DNA of 64,000 nt. It comes from an uncultured Clostridia bacterium (lineage in GTDB: Bacteria; Bacillota; Clostridia; TANB77; CAG-508). Shown one piece after another: positions 1 through 9,072 of the stretch. The stretch spans positions 1-64,000 of the forward strand of contig CALXXE010000009.1 of assembly GCA_944392605.1 (NCBI GenBank), read 5' to 3'. Below the pieces are notes generated by a model. It worked only from the letters and a program-made list of their open reading frames with translations, was not told where the DNA came from and made no database searches. Numbering within the stretch: the stretch's first letter is position 1; each line of letters starts with the position of its first letter. The position numbers and the translations under genes were made by a program.

Positions 1-1187
1 GCTTCTGTCATAGCAGTACCTGTCATACCAGATAATTTATCATACATTCTAAAGAAGTTTTGGAATGTAATTGTAGCTAAAGTTTTTGATTCATCTGCTA
101 TTTTTACATGTTCTTTAGCTTCAATTGCTTGATGAAGTCCGTTATTATAACGTCTACCATACATTATACGTCCTGTAAATTCATCAACAATTAGAACTTC
201 TCCATCTTTTACGATGTAATCAATATCTTTTTTCATAACACCATGTGCACGTAAAGCTTGGTTTACATGATGTACTAATGTAGAGTTCTCTAGATCGTTA
301 AAGTTTTCTAATCCAAATGCCTCTTCAGCTTTCTTTATACCTTTTTGTGTTAATGTTGCTGATTTTGCTTTTAAGTCTACAATATAGTCATATTTTTCAT
401 TATCTTCTGCTTGTTCAGTATCTTTTATATCTTCTTCAACAATTACTTTTGGAGTTAATCTTCTTACAAAATTATCAGATTTTTTATATAAATCAGATGA
501 TTCATTTGCTCTACCAGAAATAATTAAAGGTGTACGAGCCTCATCAATTAAAATACTATCAATCTCATCGACGATTGCATAATGAAGTCCACGTTGTACT
601 AATTGGTCTTTATAAATTACCATATTATCTCTTAAGTAATCAAACCCAAATTCATTATTAGTTCCATATGTAATATCTGCGTTGTATGCTTCTTGTTTTT
701 CCTTTGGTTCCATTCCTGCAATTACTAAACCAACAGATAAACCTAAGAATTTATATAATTTACCCATCCATTCACTATCTCTTTTAGCTAAGTAATCATT
801 TACAGTAATTACATGAACTCCTTTTCCTTCTAATGCATTTAAGTATACTGGTAATGTTGCAACTAATGTTTTTCCTTCACCAGTCTTCATTTCAGCAATT
901 CTACCTTGATGTAAGATAATACCACCTATTAATTGAACATCAAAGTGTCTCATACCTAATACTCTTTTTGAAGCTTCTCTTACAACTGCAAATGCTTCTG
1001 GTAAAATATCATCTAATGTTTTACCATTTTTTAGTTCTTCTTTAAAATAATCAGTTTTTGATCTTAATTCTGAATCACTTAATTTTGAAATTTCATCTTC
1101 CATGTTGTTGATTTTTTCAACAATAGACATAACTCTTTTAACTTCTTTTTCACTGTAAGATTTAAAAATCTTTTTTAAAATACTCAT
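1..1187 (-). CDS. secA: Protein translocase ATPase SecA (N-terminal part, cut by window edge)
   Basis: SecA is the ATPase motor that pushes unfolded precursors through SecYEG. About 395 codons are present; the C-terminus lies beyond position 1. The translation starts [16 protein letters not shown] and shows the Walker A region ([13 protein letters not shown]), the DEAD-like Walker B ([18 protein letters not shown]) and part of the preprotein cross-linking domain. The ATG at 1185-1187 follows a good ribosome site (AGGAAGGA). No in-frame CGG codon was found. Identification rests on strong motif conservation. Confidence 0.96.
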   Translation of the reverse strand, partial: MSILKKIFKSYSEKEVKRVMSIVEKINNMEDEISKLSDSELRSKTDYFKEELKNGKTLDDILPEAFAVVREASKRVLGMRHFDVQLIGGIILHQGRIAEMKTGEGKTLVATLPVYLNALEGKGVHVITVNDYLAKRDSEWMGKLYKFLGLSVGLVIAGMEPKEKQEAYNADITYGTNNEFGFDYLRDNMVIYKDQLVQRGLHYAIVDEIDSILIDEARTPLIISGRANESSDLYKKSDNFVRRLTPKVIVEEDIKDTEQAEDNEKYDYIVDLKAKSATLTQKGIKKAEEAFGLENFNDLENSTLVHHVNQALRAHGVMKKDIDYIVKDGEVLIVDEFTGRIMYGRRYNNGLHQAIEAKEHVKIADESKTLATITFQNFFRMYDKLSGMTGTAMTE

Positions 1188-1354
1188 TTGTCTTTCAATC
1201 CTTCCTAAAAGTTATTCTGTACACATTAATACTTGTATAATATATCACTAATATTTGTTTTTATCAAGGAATTTTACAATAAATTTTATAAAATCATATT
1301 TTCATATATTAATTCATATATTTTACTAAAACTTAAATGAAATGAGGAATCAAT

Positions 1355-1903
1355 ATGTTTGTTTTTAATGTTAAAGTAAATGGAAATAAACTATTTAAAA
1401 CTTTTCTAATTTGTTCCATACTTCTTTTATTGATAATAGTTTGCATTATTATCTTTAGAGTTATTAATGGCGCTAGAAATAGTCATAATAATTCTACTTG
1501 CCTACCCCAAAATAAAGTAAATACTATTAGTACAGTAAATTACACAAATGTTTTAAAAGCAGTTCATGATAATATTGATAATTATGTTGGTGTTCAAATT
1601 AATTTTACAGGATATGTATATCGTGTTTTAGATTTAAAAGAAAATCAATTCGTCTTAGCAAGAGATATGATTATTTCGTCTGATTTCCAAAGTGTAATTG
1701 TTGGTTTCCTTTGCGAATATGAAAAAGCAAATGAATTTAGTGATAACACTTGGGTCGAGATAACAGGTCAAATTCATAAAGGTGATTACCATGGGGCTAT
1801 GGCTATAGTAAAAGTAACTAAAATGAATGAAGTTAATAAACCAAATGATGAATATGTATATCCTCCTGACGAAACTTATATACCTACAGACGGAGTAGTT
1901 TAG
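1355..1903 (+). CDS. Membrane-anchored protein with TIGR03943/YcgQ-like C-terminal domain
   Basis: 182 residues. An N-terminal membrane segment (about residues 14-36) is followed by an extracytoplasmic domain. The pattern GYVYRV...FVLARDMI...WVEITGQI resembles the OB-like C-terminal domain of the YcgQ/DUF1980 family, which usually pairs with a permease-like YcgR; no partner is adjacent. The ATG follows an ATGAGG ribosome site. It is divergent from secA. The domain call is by motif memory; the function is unknown, and a role in metal or cofactor handling would be speculation. Confidence 0.5.
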   Translation: MFVFNVKVNGNKLFKTFLICSILLLLIIVCIIIFRVINGARNSHNNSTCLPQNKVNTISTVNYTNVLKAVHDNIDNYVGVQINFTGYVYRVLDLKENQFVLARDMIISSDFQSVIVGFLCEYEKANEFSDNTWVEITGQIHKGDYHGAMAIVKVTKMNEVNKPNDEYVYPPDETYIPTDGVV

Positions 1904-1920
1904 AGTATACTTCAGACTTG

Positions 1921-1949
1921 TTTACATTTTTTTGATTATGTGCTATAAT
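1921..1949 (+). promoter_or_regulatory. Sigma-A type promoter for the RelA/SpoT-like gene
   Basis: TTTACA (1921-1926) and TATAAT (1944-1949) with a 17-base spacer, about 45 bases upstream of the ATG at 1994. This is close to the housekeeping consensus. Confidence 0.7.
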
Positions 1950-1993
1950 AATAATCGTATTAAAATCATAAAGAATGAAAGGTGAAAATACAA

Positions 1994-3478
1994 ATGAATG
2001 AATTTAAAGAACAAATACAAAGATTAGCTCATAGAGCTCTTCCAAACACTTCACAAGAACAAGAAGCAATTAGAAGTTATGGAGAAAAACAATTAGAAAA
2101 ATATGGTGAATTTCATGAAAATCCATATGTAAGAGACTATTTTAATCATCTAGTAGCTGCTATAATGATATCACAATATGAAAATTATGAGCAATCAGGT
2201 ATTAATATACCGTATAGATACAAAGCCCATAAAAGTACAAGGGATAAAGTAAATAAACGTTTAAGAAAAGCCACAGTTCATTATAATGAAAATGGAGATA
2301 TTGTTGTTGATAATGTTGCCCCTCTTTTGGACATTTTTGCAATGGAAGTTGTTTCAAGGAGAAGACCTACAATTACTACATCTAGTAATACAGAAATACA
2401 GGAATTACTTGAAGAGCAGAAACAAAATCAAGCATATCTCGAAAAGTTCCAATCTTTTAAACGTAAACTTTTAATAAATGATTTAAAACCCTCTAAACCA
2501 AATAATTATAGATATGATTGTTCTCAATGGGAATACTATAGAATGTGTGCAGAAATTTTAGATAGATTAAAGCAAATTGTTGATCCAGATGCAATTGAGT
2601 TGATGGAATATTATAATGAAAAATTGGCAACTATTCAAGAGCGTTTTTCATTCCTAAAATCATATCCAGACGAAAATATTACTATTGAGGATTTAGAGGA
2701 TCCAAAAGTTAATTTCTTTGATTTGCTTTCTGAATATGAAGGTAAATTTTATAATAAAACAGAACTAGCAATTCTAACAGAACAAATAACTTCACTTTTC
2801 GAAGATAATCCTTTGTTAGAAGGCTTGGGAGTTAAATTAGCTGATATACCAGTAGAAAAGAAAAGAAATTCAAGAGGTTATGAATCAAATTTTGTGTACC
2901 TAGATACACCTATTGGAAGAGTAGAGTGTCAATTGCAAACCGAAGACCAATACCGTTTCGCAAATTATGGATTTGCTGCACATACTAAAATGAAAGGAAA
3001 AAAGCTTAATCCAGTAGAAATTCCAGATGACTTAAAACCGATAATCAATAGGAAGATACAAGAAGTAAAAGAATATGTCCGTACACATGACGTAACAGGG
3101 ATAGATGGTTTTAGAGATGAAGCTCGAGATATGTCTCCTAATTCTTATTTATCAAGAATGGATGATAATGAAAGAGGTCGTGTTATGACAATAGAATTTG
3201 GAGATTATTCAAATTATAAAAAAGTTATCTCACAAGTTTCAGATGATGATACCATTAGAAGATTCTTATATAATTATTTTGCTAGACTTTATCCTATTAG
3301 AGATGTTTTATTTGAAAAAGAAGATCGTTCTTTTGGTTTTATAAGAACAGATGTTGAAGAATATATGAATAGTGAAGAATTTGAACATTTTAAAGAAATT
3401 GCAGCTACTATTAATAAAGATATAGCTAGTGATGATTCTCCTTCACTTGATAAAAATGATGATAATAGTGAAAGATAG
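1994..3478 (+). CDS. Divergent RelA/SpoT-like (p)ppGpp synthetase-domain protein
   Basis: 494 residues. I chose the ATG at 1994 over a GTG four codons upstream because AAAGGTG sits at the right distance. Two blocks recall the RelA/SpoT synthetase fold. The first, near residue 80, is YKAHKSTRDKVNKRLRK followed later by LLDIFAMEVV (compare K-S-I-YS-I-x-K-M and DLLAVRVIV). The second, near residue 310, is GRVECQLQTEDQYRFANYGFAAHTK (compare VEVQIRT...AEYGIAAHWK), with the catalytic-type Glu kept. About 190 residues of helical, charged sequence separate them, far more than in RelA. There is no HD, TGS or ACT domain. It could be an alarmone synthetase, a toxin-like synthetase or an inactive relative. 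Confidence 0.6.
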   Translation: MNEFKEQIQRLAHRALPNTSQEQEAIRSYGEKQLEKYGEFHENPYVRDYFNHLVAAIMISQYENYEQSGINIPYRYKAHKSTRDKVNKRLRKATVHYNENGDIVVDNVAPLLDIFAMEVVSRRRPTITTSSNTEIQELLEEQKQNQAYLEKFQSFKRKLLINDLKPSKPNNYRYDCSQWEYYRMCAEILDRLKQIVDPDAIELMEYYNEKLATIQERFSFLKSYPDENITIEDLEDPKVNFFDLLSEYEGKFYNKTELAILTEQITSLFEDNPLLEGLGVKLADIPVEKKRNSRGYESNFVYLDTPIGRVECQLQTEDQYRFANYGFAAHTKMKGKKLNPVEIPDDLKPIINRKIQEVKEYVRTHDVTGIDGFRDEARDMSPNSYLSRMDDNERGRVMTIEFGDYSNYKKVISQVSDDDTIRRFLYNYFARLYPIRDVLFEKEDRSFGFIRTDVEEYMNSEEFEHFKEIAATINKDIASDDSPSLDKNDDNSER

Positions 3479-3503
3479 AAGCTTTAGAAAGCTTCTATTT
3501 TTT
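3476..3503. terminator. Bidirectional intrinsic terminator
   Basis: TAGAAGCTTT...AAAGCTTCTA stem followed by a T tract, with an A tract upstream, between two convergent genes. It overlaps the stop codon of the RelA-like gene. Confidence 0.75.
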
Positions 3504-4592
3504 ATCAAAAATTGTTTTAAATACTCCCCTATCTATTAGATTAGCGAAAATGTTTTTAACTATTATCAAGACTATTGGACCCACTAGTAATCCAATTATT
3601 CCTATTAATTTAAAACCTGTATACATTGCAATTAAAGTAAAAATTGGATGAACGCCTATGTTTTTGCTAACTAATTTTGGCTCTAAAATTTGTCTTACAA
3701 TACTCATTATGATAAGTAAAATAATTATAGCAATTCCTAAATTTATATCTCCATTAATAGCTGAAATGATTGCCCAAGGAATCATAAAACTTCCCGAACC
3801 TAATATTGGAAGAGCATCTACAAAACCAATTGCTAAAGCCATTAATAATGGATATTGAACGTTAAAGCCTACAAATTGTAAAATATATAACCCTATTAGT
3901 GATATTATAAATGACACTAAAATCAGACTTACTTGTGCTTTTAAATATCCTCCAAGTGTTCCAATTAATTCCTTTGCATGTACCCATATTTTTTTTACCC
4001 AAACTTTTGGTAAATGATGTTCTATTTGGTCTATTATATAAATTTTATCAACACAAATAAAATATAATGCAATTACTGTAATACCTATGCATATTGCAAT
4101 TGAAGGAAGGCTAGTTACTAAATTTATTAAACCTGTTAACCCGTTTCTTAACCAATTAGAAACCGCTTCTAATACATCTCCTGTAGAATTTTGTACTACT
4201 TGTAACACTTCATCTGATAAATGTATTTTGTCAAAATTAAAACTTGAAATAAATCCTTGGAATTGTAGATATGCTTTATCAAAATAATCATTTATTCCTT
4301 GTAATAAGCTAGAAGCTTCAGAAAAAATAGTAATAATTAACCATGTAAGCGTTCCAAGTATTAGTAAAGATACTATTACAAATATAATTATTGAACTTAC
4401 TCTCCTAGTAAGGCCTGTCTTTTTCATAATAAATTTTATTGCCGGTTCTATTATTAAAGAAATTATAAAAGCAACTAAAAAAGGCATATAAAAAATGGAT
4501 AATTTTAATCCTATATATAACCCTATTAGAATAAACACAACATATAAGATTCTTTTTAATACTTTGCTCCAATATGATATATCCCAGACCAT
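3495..4592 (-). CDS. AI-2E family transporter (YtvI-like membrane protein)
   Basis: 365 residues with about seven to eight hydrophobic segments. The pattern FVDALPILGSGSFMIPWAI and the C-terminal LEPKLVSKNIGVHP block are typical of the AI-2E exporter/YtvI family (PF01594). Such proteins move small molecules or ions; YtvI is sporulation-linked in Bacillus. I placed the start at the ATG ending at 4592 because GGGAGGAAG lies just upstream; a longer reading would begin before the ribosome site. It converges with the RelA-like gene. Confidence 0.85.
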   Translation of the reverse strand: MVWDISYWSKVLKRILYVVFILIGLYIGLKLSIFYMPFLVAFIISLIIEPAIKFIMKKTGLTRRVSSIIIFVIVSLLILGTLTWLIITIFSEASSLLQGINDYFDKAYLQFQGFISSFNFDKIHLSDEVLQVVQNSTGDVLEAVSNWLRNGLTGLINLVTSLPSIAICIGITVIALYFICVDKIYIIDQIEHHLPKVWVKKIWVHAKELIGTLGGYLKAQVSLILVSFIISLIGLYILQFVGFNVQYPLLMALAIGFVDALPILGSGSFMIPWAIISAINGDINLGIAIIILLIIMSIVRQILEPKLVSKNIGVHPIFTLIAMYTGFKLIGIIGLLVGPIVLIIVKNIFANLIDRGVFKTIFDKK

Positions 4593-4623
4593 TACTTCCT
4601 CCCTTGAGATTATTATATGCAAA

Positions 4624-4648
4624 AGGACGGAGTAATATCCGTCCTCAA
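4624..4648 (-). terminator. Intrinsic terminator after the CBS gene
   Basis: AGGACGGA / TCCGTCCT stem with a six-base loop followed (minus strand) by TTTT. It lies between the CBS gene and the AI-2E gene. Confidence 0.6.
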
Positions 4649-4651
4649 TAG

Positions 4652-5098
4652 TTACATATTATTTTGCTTTCCTTCACAATCACAAATATTTTCTAAAGTA
4701 TTACATATTTGTTCTTTTCCTATTTTATTATCATTATTGGCTAAGTCGCCTAAAGTTAACATCCCTACTACCCTATTATTATCATCACATACAGGAAGTC
4801 TTCTTACCTGTTTTTGTCCCATTTTACTTTCTGCATTAGTTATATCATCTGTTTTCTTACAAGTACTTACATCACAAGTCATTATATCACTTATAGGTGT
4901 TTGCTTTACATCTTTGTCACAAGCTATACATCTTAAAACCAAATCTCTATCTGTTACTATTCCACATATAGAATTATTATTATCGCATACAGGTAAGCAG
5001 CCTACATGATGTTCTGACATTAATTTTGCTGCTTCTCCAATTTTTGTTTCTGGTTTAATGCAATAAATATCTTGACACATACAATCTTGAACTTTCAT
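4652..5098 (-). CDS. Tandem CBS-domain protein
   Basis: 148 residues made almost entirely of two CBS motifs: residues about 8-55 (MSEHHVGCLPVCDNN...GIVTDRDLVLR) and 70-125 (KQVRRLPVCDDNNRVVGMLTLGDLA). CBS pairs bind adenine nucleotides and act as energy-sensing modules. The protein is unusually rich in cysteine (Cys in MCQDIYC, GCLPVC, CIAC, TCDVSTCKK and the tail NICDCEG), which may mean redox or metal binding (inference). The ribosome site is AAAGGTGG. The gene appears to be a single transcription unit. Confidence 0.85.
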   Translation of the reverse strand: MKVQDCMCQDIYCIKPETKIGEAAKLMSEHHVGCLPVCDNNNSICGIVTDRDLVLRCIACDKDVKQTPISDIMTCDVSTCKKTDDITNAESKMGQKQVRRLPVCDDNNRVVGMLTLGDLANNDNKIGKEQICNTLENICDCEGKQNNM

Positions 5099-5195
5099 TT
5101 TTATTTACCACCTTTCAAAATTTCTTAGTATTATTTTTTACAAAAAAACAAATAATATTCTATAAATAAATTATAAAAAATGAAAAAATAAAAAA

Positions 5196-5220
5196 GAAGA
5201 TATTTTTGAAATATCTTCCA
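5196..5220 (-). terminator. Intrinsic terminator after the cytidylyltransferase
   Basis: GAAGATAT/ATATCTTC stem followed on the minus strand by a T-rich tract. Confidence 0.7.
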
Positions 5221-5230
5221 GTTTTTTTAA

Positions 5231-6085
5231 TTAACGTTCAATTTCTTCCTCATTTTCACCTTCATCTTTAGCCGCTTCCATACCTTCTTTTTGAGAACTA
5301 ATTTGAGGAATTTTTCCTGTAAGTCTTCCTCTATTTTCTCTATCAAGTTTTAACTTAATATAGTGAGTAGTAGAGCGAACTTTCATCTGTTCTTTATCTC
5401 TTGGAGTATAGATTATGTTTAACCCTTCTGTCCTAGAAAAATCCTTTTGCAAGTCTGAACCTAAGAAAACAGCATCTATTGGTTTTCCATATACTTCTTG
5501 TATGTTTTCATTTGCTGAATGAAGATCTCTTGTATAATATTTATAAACTCCATAAACAAATTTAAAATGTCTTAATATTTCCATTCTTTCTTCATCAGAA
5601 ATAAAAGGTTTTCTTCCTTTATGTTCTTCTACTAGTTCATCAGCTTTTACCCCTACTATTAGTCTTCTACATTGACTAGATGCAATTGATAAATTTTCTA
5701 AATGCCCTGCATGAAATAAGTCATATGTACCAGGAGCATATCCTAAATCATATGGTTTGTCCTGTTCGTTATTATCTTTTTCTTCTTCTCTATTTGCTAA
5801 ATATTCTTCATATGCAGATTCCACCTTTGATAATATAATGTTTTGATCTAATGTTGTTACAGGAAAAACAAAATCCACACCTCTTAGACATTCAGCAATT
5901 TTCATTCTATCTTCCAAACTTTTTAATGGAGTTCCTATTCCTAGTTGTTCACATAAGTTTTCATCATAAAGTCCTAATCCAAAAGCTTCTACATTTTCTT
6001 CTTGACTTAATTGTATTTGTCTGTCCAGATTTTGCAAATCTTCCTCTCTTAATATATCAAAAACACCAGTTTTATATGCTATCAT
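5231..6085 (-). CDS. Two-domain cytidylyltransferase-like protein with a degenerate first domain
   Basis: 284 residues. The second half (from about residue 113) is a TagD/GCT-type nucleotidyltransferase: GYAPGTYDLFHAGHLENL carries the HxGH motif and VRSTTHYIK is the RTxGISTT-like block. The first half begins YKTGVFDILREEDLQNL, the same fold signature but without HxGH, and continues with a GLYDE...LEDRMKIAE pattern, so it looks like an inactive duplicate. The substrate is unknown; glycerol-3-phosphate or another phospho-alcohol is plausible. The C-terminal tail is very acidic. It starts four bases after the stop of the PLC-like gene, so the two are co-transcribed. Confidence 0.75.
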   Translation of the reverse strand: MIAYKTGVFDILREEDLQNLDRQIQLSQEENVEAFGLGLYDENLCEQLGIGTPLKSLEDRMKIAECLRGVDFVFPVTTLDQNIILSKVESAYEEYLANREEEKDNNEQDKPYDLGYAPGTYDLFHAGHLENLSIASSQCRRLIVGVKADELVEEHKGRKPFISDEERMEILRHFKFVYGVYKYYTRDLHSANENIQEVYGKPIDAVFLGSDLQKDFSRTEGLNIIYTPRDKEQMKVRSTTHYIKLKLDRENRGRLTGKIPQISSQKEGMEAAKDEGENEEEIER

Positions 6086-6088
6086 ATA

Positions 6089-6610
6089 TTATTCCCCCTT
6101 TTTTCTAACTATATTTTTATAAGTATTCCATTTTTTATCATTATTTAATACTTCTTTTTTAATAACTTCTAAGTCCATATAAGATATTTCGTCAATAATT
6201 TTATATGCTAATTCCAAGGTTAAAATTTTAGGTATACCTTCTTTGAAAAATATTCTATCTTTAATTTTATCAGGAATTTCAACATTATATTTTTCAATTA
6301 TACTTTTATTTGTAAAATCATAATCATCATATATTTGAGGCTTTTCTAATCTATCTAAATAATGATTATAAAATAAATAATCTGATACTAAATGTAAAAA
6401 ATATCCTTGATTAAAATCCTCTTCTATATCATTTTTCATTAAAAAATTCTCTAAATTTGTATATGCAGGTGATTTCCCATAATGAGTTTTAGATTTATCA
6501 CTAGTGAAATCTGGTTCGATTGAACCATTTAAGAAATCTTGAGAATATTCTTTATTATGCTTTTTTAAGTATTCTTGAGCTATTGCTAAATGTACCACAA
6601 AACCTGGCAT
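6089..6610 (-). CDS. Zinc-dependent phospholipase C/nuclease-fold protein (putative)
   Basis: 173 residues. The spaced His/Asp pattern HLAIAQEYL...NGSIEPDFT...HYG...GYFLHLVSDYLFYNHYL matches the metal-binding layout of the zinc-dependent PLC-like family seen in many Clostridia. There is no signal peptide, so it is probably cytoplasmic. Strong ribosome site (AGGAGGAAG). The downstream gene encodes the tandem cytidylyltransferase, which may hint at phospholipid or teichoic precursor metabolism, but this is inference. Confidence 0.5.
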   Translation of the reverse strand: MPGFVVHLAIAQEYLKKHNKEYSQDFLNGSIEPDFTSDKSKTHYGKSPAYTNLENFLMKNDIEEDFNQGYFLHLVSDYLFYNHYLDRLEKPQIYDDYDFTNKSIIEKYNVEIPDKIKDRIFFKEGIPKILTLELAYKIIDEISYMDLEVIKKEVLNNDKKWNTYKNIVRKKGE

Positions 6611-6686
6611 TTTTCTTCCTCCTTATTAAACATATATACATTTTAACATAAATTAACATAAGATTCAATATTAATCTGCAAAATAA

Positions 6687-6713
6687 AATGATATGCCGTT
6701 TTGACATATCATT
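6687..6713 (-). terminator. Intrinsic terminator
   Basis: AATGATATG/CATATCATT stem, nine-base loop, just after the stop of the Asn-rich gene. Confidence 0.65.
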
Positions 6714-6717
6714 AAAA

Positions 6718-7314
6718 TTATCTTTCATAGATATCCATATAATTATTAAATCTTGGCATCTCTGGTCTTCCCGGTCCTCCAGGAAATGGTGGTCGTGGTC
6801 TTGGTGGACGATGATTTGGCCTTTGATTTCTTAATAGCTCTCTAATAAGTAATATTTTAATTAAATCTCTTAAACTTGCATCTTGTCTCCTTACTTCCCT
6901 ATTCTCTCTTTTATTTTCATTATTTATTTGTGTTTTTGTTTGCTCATTTGTTTGTACTTTACTATTTCTATTATTACTTGTATCGTTTTGTAAATTAATA
7001 TTAACATTGATTTCATTTGTAACTTCTATAGATGAATAAATTTCATCTGTTATTTCTTCAATTAATTTTCCAGTTATAGTTCCTGTAATTCTACTACATC
7101 TATTTGTTATCATTGGATATATAATTCTATATATTTCTGGATAATATTGCTCTAAATCCTGGTTAGTATTATTCATATTATTTGCAGTAAAATTAGAATA
7201 ACTATTGTAACCGTTATAATTATTATTGTTATTTTCAGACATATACATATTATTAGTATTTGGATAACCCAAAATAGACCTTATGTAATCATCAAATGGT
7301 TCGTTATTATACAT
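6718..7314 (-). CDS. Asn-rich protein with Pro/Arg/Gly tail, possibly spore-associated
   Basis: 198 residues. The N-terminus is Asn/Tyr-rich; the centre has a conserved-looking block (LEQYYPEIYRIIYPMI ... ITGKLIEEITDEIYSSIE); then comes an Asn/Gln/Lys linker; the tail is PPRPRPPFPGGPGRPEMPRF. No catalytic motif or membrane segment is visible. Low-complexity composition, the strong ribosome site and an upstream CATATTATA -10 of sporulation type make a coat- or matrix-like protein possible, but that is inference. Confidence 0.55.
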   Translation of the reverse strand: MYNNEPFDDYIRSILGYPNTNNMYMSENNNNNYNGYNSYSNFTANNMNNTNQDLEQYYPEIYRIIYPMITNRCSRITGTITGKLIEEITDEIYSSIEVTNEINVNINLQNDTSNNRNSKVQTNEQTKTQINNENKRENREVRRQDASLRDLIKILLIRELLRNQRPNHRPPRPRPPFPGGPGRPEMPRFNNYMDIYER

Positions 7315-7315
7315 A

Positions 7316-7352
7316 AAAAAACCTCCTTATCTTTTCTATATAATATGGAGGT
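7316..7352 (-). terminator. Terminator-like hairpin that also holds the ribosome site of the next gene
   Basis: On the minus strand AAAAACCTCC pairs with GGAGGTTTTTT. The 3' arm is at once the U-run of a murD terminator and the Shine-Dalgarno site of the 7314 gene. The loop contains CATATTATA (7339-7347), which matches the SigE/SigK-type -10 pattern CATAnnnTA. Confidence 0.5.
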
Positions 7353-7365
7353 TTTTAAGATTATG

Positions 7366-8766
7366 TTATAATTTATTTACTAAATTTTTAAATATATTTC
7401 CTCTTTCTGCAAAATTCTTAAACATATCAAAACTTGCACTAGCAGGAGAAAATAAAACAACTTCATTTGGTTTAGCATATTTTTTTGCTAAGTTTACTGC
7501 TTGTTCTAAATTATCGCTCATATATATATCAATGTGTTTTTTTTCTTTTTCTTCTTCATCTTTTACAGCATTAAATATTTTCCCTGATGTAGCTCCAAGT
7601 AAAATTAGTGTTTTAACTTTTTTTAGTATTGGTTTTGCAATTGGTGTATAGTCTAAATTCTTATCATATCCTCCTGCAATTAAAACAATATCTTCATCAA
7701 AAGAATTTAATCCTGCAATAGTTCTTGTTGGTGATGAACTTACAGAATCATTATACCACTTGACATTATCTATTTCTCTAACAAATTCCAATCTATGTTC
7801 TACTGCTTTAAATTCTTTTACAGCTTCTATGGCAATATCTTGATTTACCAATGTTTTAGTTGCAGCTAATGCAGTTGCAATATTTTCAAAATTATGATTT
7901 CCTCTAAGTAGTACTTCTTTTGTATCTAATATATGTTTTCTAATTCCATCTTCACATTCTTTTATAATTCCATTATCTACAATAAAGCCATTATGTAACT
8001 TTTCTTTACTACTAAAATAAATAACTTTTGATTTTGCTTCTTTTTTACATGCTCTTGTTATTTCATTATCATAATTTAATATTAAATAATCATTTTCATT
8101 TTGATATTTAAAAATATTTTTCTTAGCATCTATATATTCTTGATAATCTTTATGAATATTTAAATGATTTGGTGTTATATTAGTAATAACAGAAATATTA
8201 GGACTTATTTTCATACCCATCAATTGAAAACTACTTAATTCTAATACTAAAATATCATCAGGTGTCATTTCATCAAGTTTTGTAAATAAAGGTATTCCTA
8301 TATTCCCTCCTAAATATGTATTATATCCTGCCTTTTTTAATATACTATAAATCAAACTAGTTGTTGTTGTTTTTCCATCACTTCCGGTTACTCCAATAAT
8401 TTTACAAGGACATAATTTCATTAACATTTCTATCTCAGATGTTATAATTGCTCCCCTATCTTTTTCTTCTACTAATTCTTTTCTTGTAGGCAAACAACTA
8501 GGCGAACGAAATATAATGTCAAAATTTTTTAAGTTTTTAAAACAATTTTTTCCAAAAAATGCATTTGCTTCATACTTATCTAGTCTTTCTAATAATTTTC
8601 TTGGTACCTCTTCTTGCTCTTTTTCATCAAATACTGTGACTTTGGCTTTTTTCTCATACATGTATTTTAAAAGAGGCAAATTGCTTACTCCTAATCCTAT
8701 TATTGCAACTTTTTTTTCTTTTAAGTAATCATTAAATTCTATTAGTTTTTGATTTTTATACTCCAT
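7366..8766 (-). CDS. murD: UDP-N-acetylmuramoylalanine--D-glutamate ligase MurD
   Basis: 466 residues, a typical MurD length. It adds D-Glu to UDP-MurNAc-L-Ala in cytoplasmic peptidoglycan synthesis. The N-terminal Rossmann region (VAIIGLGVSNLPLL), the ATP loop GVTGSDGKTTTTSL, the central NITPNHLNIHKDYQEY and the C-terminal SPASASFDMFKNFAERG are all recognisable. The start is the ATG ending at 8766, preceded by GGGGGAT; a TTG seven codons upstream is unlikely. It stands alone, not in a mur cluster. Confidence 0.95.
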   Translation of the reverse strand: MEYKNQKLIEFNDYLKEKKVAIIGLGVSNLPLLKYMYEKKAKVTVFDEKEQEEVPRKLLERLDKYEANAFFGKNCFKNLKNFDIIFRSPSCLPTRKELVEEKDRGAIITSEIEMLMKLCPCKIIGVTGSDGKTTTTSLIYSILKKAGYNTYLGGNIGIPLFTKLDEMTPDDILVLELSSFQLMGMKISPNISVITNITPNHLNIHKDYQEYIDAKKNIFKYQNENDYLILNYDNEITRACKKEAKSKVIYFSSKEKLHNGFIVDNGIIKECEDGIRKHILDTKEVLLRGNHNFENIATALAATKTLVNQDIAIEAVKEFKAVEHRLEFVREIDNVKWYNDSVSSSPTRTIAGLNSFDEDIVLIAGGYDKNLDYTPIAKPILKKVKTLILLGATSGKIFNAVKDEEEKEKKHIDIYMSDNLEQAVNLAKKYAKPNEVVLFSPASASFDMFKNFAERGNIFKNLVNKL

Positions 8767-8915
8767 TTTTATCCCCCAAAAATTCAAGCCTTATTTAATG
8801 TTTATTTATTTTTTAGGTATTATATAACAAATTATTTAAAAAAACAATTTGTACCAGAATATTTTTTCTTTTTTTAGTTAACAATATTATTAAGATTTGA
8901 TTGGAGGTGCTTTTC

Positions 8916-9014
8916 ATGTCAAAGAAAAATAAAGAAAACAAAAATAATAACAGAAATAATCAAAACAATCAAAACAATAACAACAATGAAAGACAAAACA
9001 ATAACAATAGATAA
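8916..9014 (+). CDS. Very small Asn/Gln/Lys-rich protein (32 aa)
   Basis: Reads MSKKNKENKNNNRNNQNNQ and then more Asn to a TAA at 9012-9014. It has an excellent ribosome site (GGAGGTGC) and its own downstream terminator, both of which argue for a real gene. Low complexity; no known function. Similar tiny Asn-rich proteins occur in spore-formers, but I cannot assign it. Confidence 0.55.
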   Translation: MSKKNKENKNNNRNNQNNQNNNNNERQNNNNR

Positions 9015-9026
9015 TTTAGCTTTAAA

Positions 9027-9060
9027 AAACTGCTAAGAAGTAAAAACTTTTTAGCAGTTT
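9027..9060. terminator. Bidirectional intrinsic terminator
   Basis: AAACTGCTAA/TTAGCAGTTT stem between the convergent 32-aa gene and guaB. Confidence 0.75.
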
Positions 9061-9072
9061 AAATATTTAAAA

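Noticed and set aside
8916-9014. Treating the 32-aa Asn-rich ORF as noise
   Set aside because: Kept as a low-confidence gene because of the strong ribosome site and dedicated terminator.
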